NCBI GenBank assembly: GCA_023229525.1
Contig: JALNZC010000012.1
Coordinates: 1 to 37,844, forward strand
Direction: 5' to 3'
DNA: 37,844 nt
Source of the DNA: Bacteroidales bacterium
Lineage (GTDB): Bacteria; Bacteroidota; Bacteroidia; Bacteroidales; FEN-979
Position 1 is the first letter of the stretch; the number at the start of each line of letters is the position of its first letter. The translations under genes were made by a program, and so were the position numbers. Shown one piece after another: positions 1-8,685 of the stretch. The notes below the pieces were generated by a model. That model was not told where the DNA came from and ran no database searches. It saw only the letters and a program-made list of their open reading frames with translations.

Positions 1-2706
1 AGAAACGGACGGATCGAAAACTATTGCAGCGAGATAAACGGGAAAAGTTTTGCTTTATCCTATCTAATGCTTGTCCCCTCGGGCAATGATGAGCAAAAGT
101 TATATGCTTACCGTACTGGGGGGGTAATAAATTCGATTACCGCAAAAAAACAGACCCGCCTGATAACTCACACTATCAGTACAAATCCGGTTCGTATAAA
201 CAGATTAGCGATATTACGGAATAGTGAAGTTATAGCTTTAACTCCAACCGGGTTATTCAGCTTCCACAATACCAGGTTAACAAAAAAACGGATAACCGGC
301 CTGCCGGATACCGGAGTTTTTTGTCTAGCGACAGGTAACGATGGCAGCTATTTTATCGGCACAAGGGGCATGATATACAGGATAAAGAATGATCAGGTAA
401 TCGGAAGGTATAATATAAATTTTACCGGTAAAAATGACGTTTGCGCAATTTTAATTGACAAAAACAACAATGTGTGGTTTTCGGTGATGAACAGCGGTTT
501 CTTTTTAATTCCCGATGGTTCTGATAAAATAGCTGATATCGGCAATAAAATGGGGTTACAGGGAACGCTGGTAAATAATTTCCTTGAAGATAATGAAGGA
601 AATATATGGGTGAGTACCTTCGGCAAAGGCGTTTTTTGCCTGAATAATCTTTACCTGAAAAGCTATAATGAAAATGATGGATTGAGCAGTAATAGTATTT
701 ATTCCATTATGAAAGAGAAGTCGGAAAAAATACTGATCGGGACTTTTAACGGTCTCAATATTTTAGAAAACGGTAAATTTGGTCAAATCAAAAACAATTC
801 GAAAAAAACATTAACGGAATATATCTTCAGCATTAAAAAAACAGATAATGAATATTATATAGGCGGTGCTTTTGGTGAAACCGGGGTAAAAGATGTTTCA
901 TACAAGGGAATAAACCTCCACCTTTTCGACTGGCCGTCATTCTGTAAAACAGCCAACGGACTTTTTCTGTTCGGAGGCTCCGGAAATTATATAAGGGTTC
1001 AACGTTCCCTTAAGTATGATTCTGTGGGAACATCCGTTCTTTGTCTTTTTGCGGGCAGTTTTATTAGTAACCGCATCAATGAGATTTTTGAAGATACGGG
1101 AAAGACTATCTGGATAGGAACAGGTCTGGGCTTATGCAAAATCAACACGGCCTCTTCCAACTGCCAGGAATGGAAGAAATCATTTTTTCCCGCTAATCCG
1201 GTTTTGAATTCAAGAATAAATTCAATCTTTCAGGATCATAAAAACAACGTCTGGTTTGCAGGTGATAAAGGAATCGCCAGCTATAACCTCAGAAATGATT
1301 CGGATAAAACCTACACAAATATTAATGGGTACGACTTATCATCCGCTACTTCTATTGTATCGGATAACAAGAACAGGATCTGGATCGGTAGCATGAATGG
1401 CCTTTATCTGTTTGACGGGAGGTTAATCAAATATCTGAACAGGCAAACAGGCTTACCATCCGATGAGGTACTTTCACTTTATTATGACAGCGAAAAAAAC
1501 TTTCTATACATTGGAACGAGTAACGGAATTTCTTTCCTCAATGTAAATTTATTCGACAACTATCATCCTTCTCCGCCCAAGGTGGAAATTATCAGTATTA
1601 AAGCAGGTGATTCGGTTTATACGAGCTTTAACAATTTGGTTTTTGAGCCGGAACAACATGATATATATATAGACTTCAAGGCTTTAAACTTCTCTTCGCC
1701 GGGCTCGGTAAAGTATGAATATAAATTAAACGATGAGTGGATCGTAACGGATTATGATTTTCTGAATTTCATCTCGCTTAAAAACGGAACTTATAAACTG
1801 CAGATCAAGGCCAAAGCTCAGAATACCGGTTGGGGTGACCCATATTTCCTAACCTTTCGCGTTTTGCCCCGGTTCGTTGAAACAATCTGGTTTGATCTTC
1901 TGATACTTTCAATTCTGGTATTTGTCACTTTTTTCATTGTGACATGGCGCCAGAGAAAAAATAATAAGAAGGCCAGGAAGGAACTGGAGTTGACAGAGAA
2001 GTTCAACAAGCTTGAACATCAGGCGCTATCGGCCATGATGAATCCCCATTTTATTGCCAATTCTCTTAATTCGGTGCAATATCTGGTTAACAGCCGGCGG
2101 TATGAAGAGGCAAATGATTACATCGCCATGATGGCCAAGTTGATGAGGAAGAATCTTGATACGGCAGGAAGCGGGTTCATTCTTTTATCCGAGGAAATTG
2201 ACCGGCTGAAACTTTATCTCGATCTGGAGAAGTTGCGGTTCCAGGAAAGCTTTTCCTATGAGATTATGACCGGATCAGATGTGAATATCGATTCCATCAT
2301 GATACCGAATATGATCATTCAGCCATTTGTGGAAAATTCTCTCTGGCATGGAATTATCAATTCCGGCAATAAAGGGCTTCTCACTATTTCATTCTCTTTT
2401 GAAGAGGTGATTATTGATTTGTTCACAGGCAAATCATTGATTATTAAGGTTACGGATAATGGAATAGGAATTAACGAAGCAAAGAAAAGTAAAAAAGAAG
2501 ATCACATTTCAAAAGGGATACATATTATCGAAGAACGGCTCAGATTGCTGAGCTCCAAAATGCACCTTCCGCAGCCCATCATGCTTGAAGATCTGAGCAG
2601 CCAGGATACCGATGCACATGGAACTGAAGTAATCATTTCTCTTCCCCCTCCACTTTATAAAATTTCTATTCCGGAGTCAGATTCTCCTTTCTCCCTTACC
2701 GTTTAA
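1..2706 (+). CDS. Hybrid propeller/LytS-type sensor histidine kinase, 5'-truncated by window edge
   Basis: The reading frame is open from base 1, so the true start lies outside the window; the Met at 67 is probably internal. The product is a membrane sensor kinase. About 500 residues carry two-component-regulator-propeller repeats (recurring IWIG, VWFA and NIWVS strands), followed by a Y_Y_Y-type beta domain (about 1560-1860), one transmembrane helix (about 1880-1945) and a cytoplasmic His_kinase domain. The phospho-acceptor motif MNPHFIANSLNSVQ has its His codon at 2047-2049. The ATPase part shows the N-box NMIIQPFVENSLWHG, the G-box DNGIGI and KGIHIIEERLRLL. In this family the propeller senses a periplasmic ligand and the kinase phosphorylates a LytTR-type regulator. 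No such regulator follows it here, so the partner is upstream or elsewhere. Confidence 0.93.
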   Translation, partial: RNGRIENYCSEINGKSFALSYLMLVPSGNDEQKLYAYRTGGVINSITAKKQTRLITHTISTNPVRINRLAILRNSEVIALTPTGLFSFHNTRLTKKRITGLPDTGVFCLATGNDGSYFIGTRGMIYRIKNDQVIGRYNINFTGKNDVCAILIDKNNNVWFSVMNSGFFLIPDGSDKIADIGNKMGLQGTLVNNFLEDNEGNIWVSTFGKGVFCLNNLYLKSYNENDGLSSNSIYSIMKEKSEKILIGTFNGLNILENGKFGQIKNNSKKTLTEYIFSIKKTDNEYYIGGAFGETGVKDVSYKGINLHLFDWPSFCKTANGLFLFGGSGNYIRVQRSLKYDSVGTSVLCLFAGSFISNRINEIFEDTGKTIWIGTGLGLCKINTASSNCQEWKKSFFPANPVLNSRINSIFQDHKNNVWFAGDKGIASYNLRNDSDKTYTNINGYDLSSATSIVSDNKNRIWIGSMNGLYLFDGRLIKYLNRQTGLPSDEVLSLYYDSEKNFLYIGTSNGISFLNVNLFDNYHPSPPKVEIISIKAGDSVYTSFNNLVFEPEQHDIYIDFKALNFSSPGSVKYEYKLNDEWIVTDYDFLNFISLKNGTYKLQIKAKAQNTGWGDPYFLTFRVLPRFVETIWFDLLILSILVFVTFFIVTWRQRKNNKKARKELELTEKFNKLEHQALSAMMNPHFIANSLNSVQYLVNSRRYEEANDYIAMMAKLMRKNLDTAGSGFILLSEEIDRLKLYLDLEKLRFQESFSYEIMTGSDVNIDSIMIPNMIIQPFVENSLWHGIINSGNKGLLTISFSFEEVIIDLFTGKSLIIKVTDNGIGINEAKKSKKEDHISKGIHIIEERLRLLSSKMHLPQPIMLEDLSSQDTDAHGTEVIISLPPPLYKISIPESDSPFSLTV

Positions 2707-2744
2707 TTGTTATTTCCTACCGTTCAGAAAATGATACCTACCTC

Positions 2745-3059
2745 ATGTTGATTAGGTATTGTGCTGGTATAACCTTGTGGGTATGTTTGGGCCAAACTTC
2801 AGGAAACAAATTGAAAAATCTAAAAAAATTGGCAAGCCTGTTTACAAAAAAGTATGCTGATCCATTGCCACTTTTAATTATAACGAAGAATGCGGATAAT
2901 GCAAATGTAAAAGAATATACATCAATTGAAGAAGCGATTACCGATCTGGAAAAGGATACGAATGTTCCAAAAGATAAAATAGAAAAGTTAAGATTATCGC
3001 TAAAAAACCTGAAGAACAAAAGTTCAATCAGGATCAGGAATGGAGCGCCAGTAAAATGA
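2745..3059 (+). pseudogene. Small hypothetical gene, probably frameshifted
   Basis: An open frame of 104 codons with no family I recognise. The second half is lysine-rich and protein-like (ITKNADNANVKEYTSIEEA, then a predicted helix ending SSIRIRNGAPVK). The first 35 residues look unnatural. A more natural N-terminus (MFGPNFRKQIEKSKK) begins at 2783 in another frame and would join the second half if one A were removed from the run of six A at about 2847-2852. I infer an indel in a homopolymer, by mutation or sequencing error. The ATGA overlap with the next remnant looks accidental. Confidence 0.4.
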
Positions 3060-3415
3060 AATACTGCGCCGCCGTTACTGACATTACCAATACCACTGAC
3101 ATTGCTGCCGTTGGGGGCAACGTTACCAGCGATGGAGGAGCAACTTTGACAGCCAGCGCCGTTTGCTGGACTACTTCACCAAATCCCACGACCGCTGACT
3201 ATCATACCACCAATAGCGGCGGAACGGGCAGTTTTGCCAGTACCCTTGCCGGTTTAACACCCGGCACTATTTATTATGTGCGGGCATATGCTACAAATAT
3301 ACCAGGAGAGCCTTCAAAATGTTGGATTACAAGCATCCTTGGCGTCAACCGTCACGCCACTGCTGTTGACAATGCTTACGAAGCCTCGGCAGGTTGGTAC
3401 TGGCAACTTAATTGA
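3056..3415 (+). pseudogene. Truncated, internally deleted paralogue of the FISUMP surface protein
   Basis: The first ~80 residues match the fibronectin-III-like module of the large protein downstream (GGNVTSDGGATLTASAVCW, then GTIYYVRAYATN). They run directly into the start of a Fib_succ_major module (IPGEPSKCWITS, then EASAGWYWQ), which stops at TGA after WYWQLN. In the intact gene these two segments are separated by the rest of the first module and about 25 residues of linker, and the lectin-like module continues for ~140 more residues. There is no signal peptide. Degenerate residues (ILGVNRHATAVDNAYEAS against NLGADHQATAVDDATEAS) support decay. It reads as a dead recombination product of the neighbouring family. 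Confidence 0.7.
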
Positions 3416-3521
3416 AAAATGTTAATATAAAAAAAGGACATTAACAAATTATTTTCATATTCCTGTCATTTATCTCATTGAAATTCATTTTGTTATATAA
3501 TGCAAAATTAATTCCCCGGTT

Positions 3522-6500
3522 ATGAAAAAAGTTGTTACTTTTTTAACTCTGTTTCTTCTTGCAGGAATCAATGTAATTGCACAGGTGGGTATCAATACCG
3601 ACAACAGCGTACCGGATTCATCGGCAGGGTTGGATGTGAAATTCGATAACAAGGGATTCCTGCCACCCAGAATGACCCATGCCCAAATGACAGCCATTGT
3701 AAACCCTGCCAACGGATTGATCATCTATTGCACCGACTGCAGTAACTCAGGTACCGGTGCACTGGCCATGTTTATCAGTGGTGCATGGTGTATGTTTGCG
3801 CCCAATTGCATCGTGCCGACTTTTCCTTCAACCGGGATCCATATTCCGGCGTCCTCGCAGATCACCTGGAACTGGAATCCTGTACCAGATGCCACTGGGT
3901 ATAAGTGGAATACCACAACCAGTTATGTTTCTGCTATCGATTTGGGCAACACTACCACAAAAATCGAACCCGGTCTGGCCTGCAATAGAACTTACACCCG
4001 TTATGTTTGGTCTTATAATAATTGTGGTAATTCATCCGCGACGTCGCTTATCCAGACAACGTCACTCAATCCGCCTGCCACCCCGACCTCAGGAACGCAT
4101 GTGCCATCCGCAGTCCGGATCATTTGGAACTGGAACGCTGTTGGTGATGCTGCCGGATATAAATGGAGCACTGTCAATGATTTTACCTCAGCGACTGATA
4201 TGGTCACCGATACGACAAAAACCGAAACCGGGTTGACCTGTAATACAGCTTATACACGCTACGCATGGGCTTATAACGTCTGCGGGAATTCGATCCCGGT
4301 CACCCTTACGCAGACAACGTCACTCAACCCCTCAGCTGCACCGGCCACCGGAACACATGTTTCATTGGAAACACAGATCGTCTGGAACTGGGACACCGTT
4401 TCCGATGCCACCGGATATAAATGGAGTGCGGTGAACAATTACGACGGAGCAACAGACATGGGTACTGCAACAACCAAGACCGAAACCGGGTTGACGTGCA
4501 ATACTGATTATACACGCTACGTATGGGCATACAGCCCCTGTGGCAACTCAACTGTGCTGACCATAACTCAGGCCACCTCTGCTTGTCCGTTTTCCTGTAG
4601 CTCATCAATCACCATTAACCATGTGGCAGGAGTTGTGGCACCGGTTTCCAAAACAGTTACTTACGGGATTGTTACCAATATTCCAGGAGAACCTTCAAAA
4701 TGCTGGATAACCAGTAACCTTGGCGCCGATCACCAGGCAACCGCTGTCGACGATGCAACCGAAGCCTCCGCAGGCTGGCACTGGCAATTTAACCGGAAAC
4801 AGGGTTACAAGCATGATGGTACAACCCGCACACCCAGTACCGCCTGGATAAACCCAATAAATGAAAACAGTGATTGGCAGGCTGCCAACGATCCTTGTGC
4901 TATTGAAATTGGCACTGGTTGGCGCATACCAACTTCAACCGAGTGGACAAATGTGGATGCTGCCGGAAACTGGACAAGCTGGAATGGCCCCTGGAACTCT
5001 GCTTTAAAGCTACATGCTGCCGGGTACCTCTACTACCTGAATGGTACGCTGCTCAACAGGGGTTCCTACGGTTACTACAGGAGTGGCACCCAGCTCAACT
5101 CGATACTCAGCCCGTTCATGTACTTCAACAATAGTTATTGTGTTATGGGCGATGATGACAAATCAAGCGGGTTCACCCTTCGTTGCCTCCAGGATCCTCC
5201 CGTACCATCAACAACGCCAACTGTGACAACTTCATCTGTTACCGGCATCACCCAAACAACTGCAACAGGCGGAGGGAATGTCACTGCCGATGGTGGCGCC
5301 ACCGTTACCGCACGGGGTGTTTGCTGGAGTACCACAACCGGTCCGTTGGCCACCGGAAGCCATACCACTGATGCCGGAACAACAGGCTCATATACCAGCA
5401 GCCTTACAGGCCTTACTGCAGGAACACCTTATTATGTTCGTGCGTATGCCACCAATAGTGTAGGAACAGCCTATGGAAATGAGTTGAGTTTTACAACCGA
5501 GCCTGTTTTTTCCTGTGGGTCTTCCCTCACCATAAACCATTTGGTTTCAGGCGGTGTAGCGCCTGTTGACAAAACAGTGACTTATGGTACAGTTACTAAT
5601 GTACCCGGTGCAACCACAAAGTGTTGGATTACCAGTAACCTTGGCGCCGACCATCAGGCAACTGCTGTTAGCGATGCTACTGAAGCCTCAGCAGGCTGGT
5701 ACTGGCAATTTAACCGCAAGCAAGGGTATAAGCATAATGGTACAACTGTTACCCCATCATGGACAATAACCAGCATCAGTGAAACTTCTGACTGGACAAC
5801 AGCCAACGACCCATGCACCCTTGAACTTGGTGCTGGCTGGCGTATTCCAACCTATTTCGAATGGATGAATGTGAATTGGTTTGGAAATTGGACAAACTGG
5901 AATGGCCCATGGAATTCTACTTTAAAAATGCATGCTGCCGGGTACCTTAGCTATAGCGGTGGTTCTCTTTATAGTCGCGGCACTATTGGTATCTACTGGA
6001 GTAGTTCGCAGAACGATATAGACTACGGCATTGCCCAGTCCTTTTACGATGGCGCAAGTTCCCAGTACTCTGACTTTAAAGCGTTCGCCTCTTCCATTCG
6101 CTGCCTTCAGGATATTCCTGTACCTCCTGCACTACCAACGGCGACTACCTCTTCAGTTACCAACATCACCCAGATATCAGCAACAGGCGGTGGAAATGTC
6201 ACTGCTGATGGCGGAGCTACCATTACAGCACGGGGTGTTTGCTGGAGTATAACAACAAGCCCGGTAGCCACTGGAAGTCATACCACAGATGCCGGAACCA
6301 TTGGTTCATTTACCAGCAGCCTTGCAGGTCTTACTGCAGGAACACCTTATTATGTTCGTGCATATGCCACCAATAGTGTGGGTACAGCTTATGGGGCTGA
6401 GGTGAATTTCACGACATCACCGGTTACTTTTTCTATTGGCCAAAGTTATGGCGGCGGAATCATCTTCTATATTGATGGTTCGGGACAACACGGCTTAATA

Positions 6501-6881
6501 GCCGCCACTTCCGACCAAAGTACAGGAGCACAATGGGGCTGTTGGGGAACAACAATATCAGGAGCAGATGGCACCGCAATAGGCACCGGCGGCCAGAACA
6601 CCTTAGACCTCATGGCCGGCTGTACAACAGCAGAAATAGCTGCAAGATTTTGTAACGCATATACAGGAGGAGGTTACAACGACTGGTTTTTACCATCAAA
6701 AGACGAACTGAACCAAATGTACCTGCAAAAAACCATCATTGGTGGTTTTGCTGATACCTATTATTGGAGTTCCTCCGAGTACACTGCTGGCACTTCCTGG
6801 TACCAGAACTTCGCAAACGGAGTCCAGAACGGTCTAAATAAGAACTACACATACAATGTGCGCGCTATCCGGGCTTTCTGA
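3522..6881 (+). CDS. Large secreted multidomain protein: FN3-like modules, two FISUMP modules, C-terminal DUF1566
   Basis: An exported 1119-residue protein. Residues 1-21 are a signal peptide (MKKVVTFLTLFLLAG, then INVIAQ). Residues 22-98 are the VGINT...GFLPPRMTHAQ...NGLIIYCTDC domain common at the N-terminus of Bacteroidota surface proteins. Three FN3-like repeats with an ITWNWNPVPDATGYKW core follow (about 100-355). Then come Fib_succ_major (TIGR02145, lectin-like) module 1 (about 359-557), an FN3-like module with GGNVTADGGATVTARGVCW (about 565-660), Fib_succ_major module 2 (about 662-865), another FN3-like module (about 870-966) and DUF1566 (about 970-1119, ending VRAIRAF). FISUMP and DUF1566 adopt C-type-lectin-like folds, so ligand binding at the surface is likely; the ligand is unknown. 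No T9SS sorting domain is seen, so its route beyond the inner membrane is unclear. It is a paralogue of the 388-residue protein at 8686. Confidence 0.88.
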   Translation: MKKVVTFLTLFLLAGINVIAQVGINTDNSVPDSSAGLDVKFDNKGFLPPRMTHAQMTAIVNPANGLIIYCTDCSNSGTGALAMFISGAWCMFAPNCIVPTFPSTGIHIPASSQITWNWNPVPDATGYKWNTTTSYVSAIDLGNTTTKIEPGLACNRTYTRYVWSYNNCGNSSATSLIQTTSLNPPATPTSGTHVPSAVRIIWNWNAVGDAAGYKWSTVNDFTSATDMVTDTTKTETGLTCNTAYTRYAWAYNVCGNSIPVTLTQTTSLNPSAAPATGTHVSLETQIVWNWDTVSDATGYKWSAVNNYDGATDMGTATTKTETGLTCNTDYTRYVWAYSPCGNSTVLTITQATSACPFSCSSSITINHVAGVVAPVSKTVTYGIVTNIPGEPSKCWITSNLGADHQATAVDDATEASAGWHWQFNRKQGYKHDGTTRTPSTAWINPINENSDWQAANDPCAIEIGTGWRIPTSTEWTNVDAAGNWTSWNGPWNSALKLHAAGYLYYLNGTLLNRGSYGYYRSGTQLNSILSPFMYFNNSYCVMGDDDKSSGFTLRCLQDPPVPSTTPTVTTSSVTGITQTTATGGGNVTADGGATVTARGVCWSTTTGPLATGSHTTDAGTTGSYTSSLTGLTAGTPYYVRAYATNSVGTAYGNELSFTTEPVFSCGSSLTINHLVSGGVAPVDKTVTYGTVTNVPGATTKCWITSNLGADHQATAVSDATEASAGWYWQFNRKQGYKHNGTTVTPSWTITSISETSDWTTANDPCTLELGAGWRIPTYFEWMNVNWFGNWTNWNGPWNSTLKMHAAGYLSYSGGSLYSRGTIGIYWSSSQNDIDYGIAQSFYDGASSQYSDFKAFASSIRCLQDIPVPPALPTATTSSVTNITQISATGGGNVTADGGATITARGVCWSITTSPVATGSHTTDAGTIGSFTSSLAGLTAGTPYYVRAYATNSVGTAYGAEVNFTTSPVTFSIGQSYGGGIIFYIDGSGQHGLIAATSDQSTGAQWGCWGTTISGADGTAIGTGGQNTLDLMAGCTTAEIAARFCNAYTGGGYNDWFLPSKDELNQMYLQKTIIGGFADTYYWSSSEYTAGTSWYQNFANGVQNGLNKNYTYNVRAIRAF
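5022..5195 (+). other. Hypervariable C-terminal segment of FISUMP module 1
   Basis: This 58-codon segment runs from GYLYY to RCLQD. It aligns without gaps to 5940-6113 and 9676-9849. Only 15 of 58 positions are identical in all three (a G, L, G, L, RG, G, Y, S, Q, K, RCL, D skeleton). The preceding ~135 residues are about 80% identical to the module at 8686. Most variable codons end in C or T. Confidence 0.7.
5940..6113 (+). other. Hypervariable C-terminal segment of FISUMP module 2
   Basis: The second ungapped copy of the 58-codon segment, from GYLSYSGG to RCLQD. It shares 20 of 58 residues with module 1 and 19 of 58 with the module at 9676, by eye. The variable codons are again mostly NNC or NNT. 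Confidence 0.7.
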
Positions 6882-6883
6882 TC
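6770..6883 (+). other. Variable tail of the DUF1566 domain (copy A)
   Basis: The tail starts with a 23-base block (6770-6792, encoding YWSSSEY) and ends with CGGGCTTTCTGATC (6870-6883), which includes the stop codon. Both blocks are identical in the otherwise unrelated gene ending at 12158. Between them the two genes encode different residues (TAGTSWYQNFANG against DGGNAMGCSSGG). Confidence 0.65.
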
Positions 6884-6959
6884 AAAATTTACCTTTTTTC
6901 ATGAAAAAATCGGTTATAAAATGAATGAACGATTTAACAATAAATAAAAACAAGGTAAT
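6882..6959 (+). repeat. 3' flank duplicated downstream of both DUF1566 genes
   Basis: About 75 bases after the stop resemble the bases after the stop at 12158 (about 12159-12238). Both contain TGATC..AATTTA, a run of A, GAACGATTTAA and a final GGTAAT or GGCAAT. The duplicated unit therefore spans the lectin-like domain and its 3' flank. No stem-loop terminator is evident. Confidence 0.6.
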
Positions 6960-8432
6960 ATGGACAATCAACATTTTTTTCTAATAAAAATTACCAGACT
7001 GCCGGTTTCAGCTATTCTTGCCGGTCTTTTTCTCTATTTTAACGCGTTTCTATCAGCTAACGCTGAAAATGTGATAACCAGCGGGACAACCTTTAAAGTA
7101 TTGTCGGGAACCTCTGTTGTATCTGTCGAAAATCTAGTGGTTAAAAGTGGGGCAATATTGGATAACGCGGGAAGCCTAATCCTGAAAAAGAACTTGACTA
7201 ATGAAAATGCCCCGGCAAATTCAATTGGTACGGGAACTGCGGAACTTTCGGGAACAACCGCTCAAACCGTAAGCGGCCAGAATGTTATCGCGAACCTTTC
7301 GGTCAACAATACCACGGGGGTAATTGTTGGCGGCAATACCAAGGTAAATGGCACCCTGACGCTGACCAATGGCAAGGTATCACTTGGCGCCAATAACCTT
7401 ACGCTGGGGCCATTAGCGGACATTGTGGGCACGCCATCAGCATTGGTGATGATTATCGTCACGGGTACGGGAGAGCTGCGCAAAGAGTTCCCAACGGGTT
7501 ATACGGACACATTTACGTATCCCGTTGGCAATGATTCGGGAACTGCGGAATATTCTCCAGTAACCCTGAATTTTACAGGCGGTACATTTGCTGTTGAAAA
7601 TTATGTCGGTGTGAGCCTGAAGAATGAAAAATACCCCGACGCGAATATCGAGGGCAATTATCTGAACCGTTATTGGACGATAACCCAGTCGGGGGTTACT
7701 GGGTTTAACTGTAATGCAGCCTTCCAATATATTCTTGCTGATGTTACGGGAACGGAAAGCAAACTTTCGTGCACAAAGGTAAACCCGCTTCCATGGGTAA
7801 CCTATGCCATTACCAATTCCGGTACCCACGTCCTTACTGCCAGCGGTATCACAACGTTCAGTTCATTTACAGGATTAAAAAGCACCACTACACCTGCAAA
7901 TCAGGAACTGGCGAACATCAACATCCCAAACGGGGTCACCACCTGTTATGATGCCACCCAGATACTAACCGTAGCCGGCAATGGCAATACTTTCTTTGTA
8001 GAAAACAACGGCAGTGTCACGCTTGTGGCCGGGAACAGAATTTCGGTCCTTGCGGGGATGAGAGTATTTTCAGGCGGTTACCTGCATGCTTATATAACCA
8101 CCAACTCAACTTATTGTGGTTCCACGTTTAACCCCATTGTCGAAAATCCTGAAGAGGAACTTCTGTCGATTGTCCAGGATCCTAAATCGCAATGGATCAA
8201 AATCTATCCCAACCCCACTACCGATTATTTCATCCTCGAGCTGAATCAAACTGATGTATCATCGATTACCTATGTCTCCATTTACAACATGAACGGGAAA
8301 TCCATCCTTCAGCAAACCATGAACGGGGAAAACAAACGGCAATTTTCATTATCGGGTCAACCTGTTGGGATTTACATGGTGCATGTGAGGTCGAACGAGA
8401 GGTCGGAGATTGCCAAAGTTGTAAAGAATTAA
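6960..8432 (+). CDS. Secreted protein with type IX secretion C-terminal sorting domain
   Basis: A 490-residue exported protein. Residues 1-36 include a charged N-region, a hydrophobic stretch (LPVSAILAGLFLYFNAFL) and a SANA-type cleavage site. Residues 37-390 are a beta-rich body with no named domain I recognise; the repeated LVVKSGAILDNAGSL and LTLTNGKVSLGANNLTLG segments suggest a beta-helix-like start. The last ~80 residues (about 412-490) are a T9SS type A sorting domain: WIKIYPNPTTDYFILEL, an SIYNMNGK core and a basic end (VHVRSNERSEIAKVVKN). In the family this domain directs passage through the T9SS translocon and surface attachment. It starts 78 bases after the preceding stop with no clear promoter between, so co-transcription is possible. 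Confidence 0.87.
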   Translation: MDNQHFFLIKITRLPVSAILAGLFLYFNAFLSANAENVITSGTTFKVLSGTSVVSVENLVVKSGAILDNAGSLILKKNLTNENAPANSIGTGTAELSGTTAQTVSGQNVIANLSVNNTTGVIVGGNTKVNGTLTLTNGKVSLGANNLTLGPLADIVGTPSALVMIIVTGTGELRKEFPTGYTDTFTYPVGNDSGTAEYSPVTLNFTGGTFAVENYVGVSLKNEKYPDANIEGNYLNRYWTITQSGVTGFNCNAAFQYILADVTGTESKLSCTKVNPLPWVTYAITNSGTHVLTASGITTFSSFTGLKSTTTPANQELANINIPNGVTTCYDATQILTVAGNGNTFFVENNGSVTLVAGNRISVLAGMRVFSGGYLHAYITTNSTYCGSTFNPIVENPEEELLSIVQDPKSQWIKIYPNPTTDYFILELNQTDVSSITYVSIYNMNGKSILQQTMNGENKRQFSLSGQPVGIYMVHVRSNERSEIAKVVKN

Positions 8433-8580
8433 TAGATGATTTCAATTACCCAAAAAGATTGAGCCAAGAAAAATTATCCTTTCTAATCTCTTTAGGAGTT
8501 AATTCCCCGCTTGCGGCGAGGAGCTTCAAATTACATATTTCCATGTGGACTTGTAATTTGTTTCTTAAGAGATTTATCGT

Positions 8581-8658
8581 CACCTGTCATCTGTCATCCG
8601 TTATCCTGCATCCAGCATCCAGTATCCTGTATCGGGAGCGCAGCGACCCTGCATCCAG
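8581..8658 (+). repeat. Heptad repeat array, CATCCAG/TATCCTG type
   Basis: Tandem 7-base units (CATCTGT, CATCCGT, TATCCTG, CATCCAG, CATCCAG) are interrupted by a GC-rich block (GGGAGCGCAGCGACCCT at 8633-8649). The pyrimidine-rich strand is in sense orientation and lies directly upstream of the gene at 8686. The rest of the 8433-8685 gap contains no gene. Confidence 0.85.
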
Positions 8659-8685
8659 TTATAATACAACCAAAAACATTGATCC

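Noticed and set aside
2844..2856. Programmed -1 frameshift at A-AAA-AAG
   Set aside because: Slipping back by one reaches a stop after two codons. The useful shift would be +1, so an indel is more likely.
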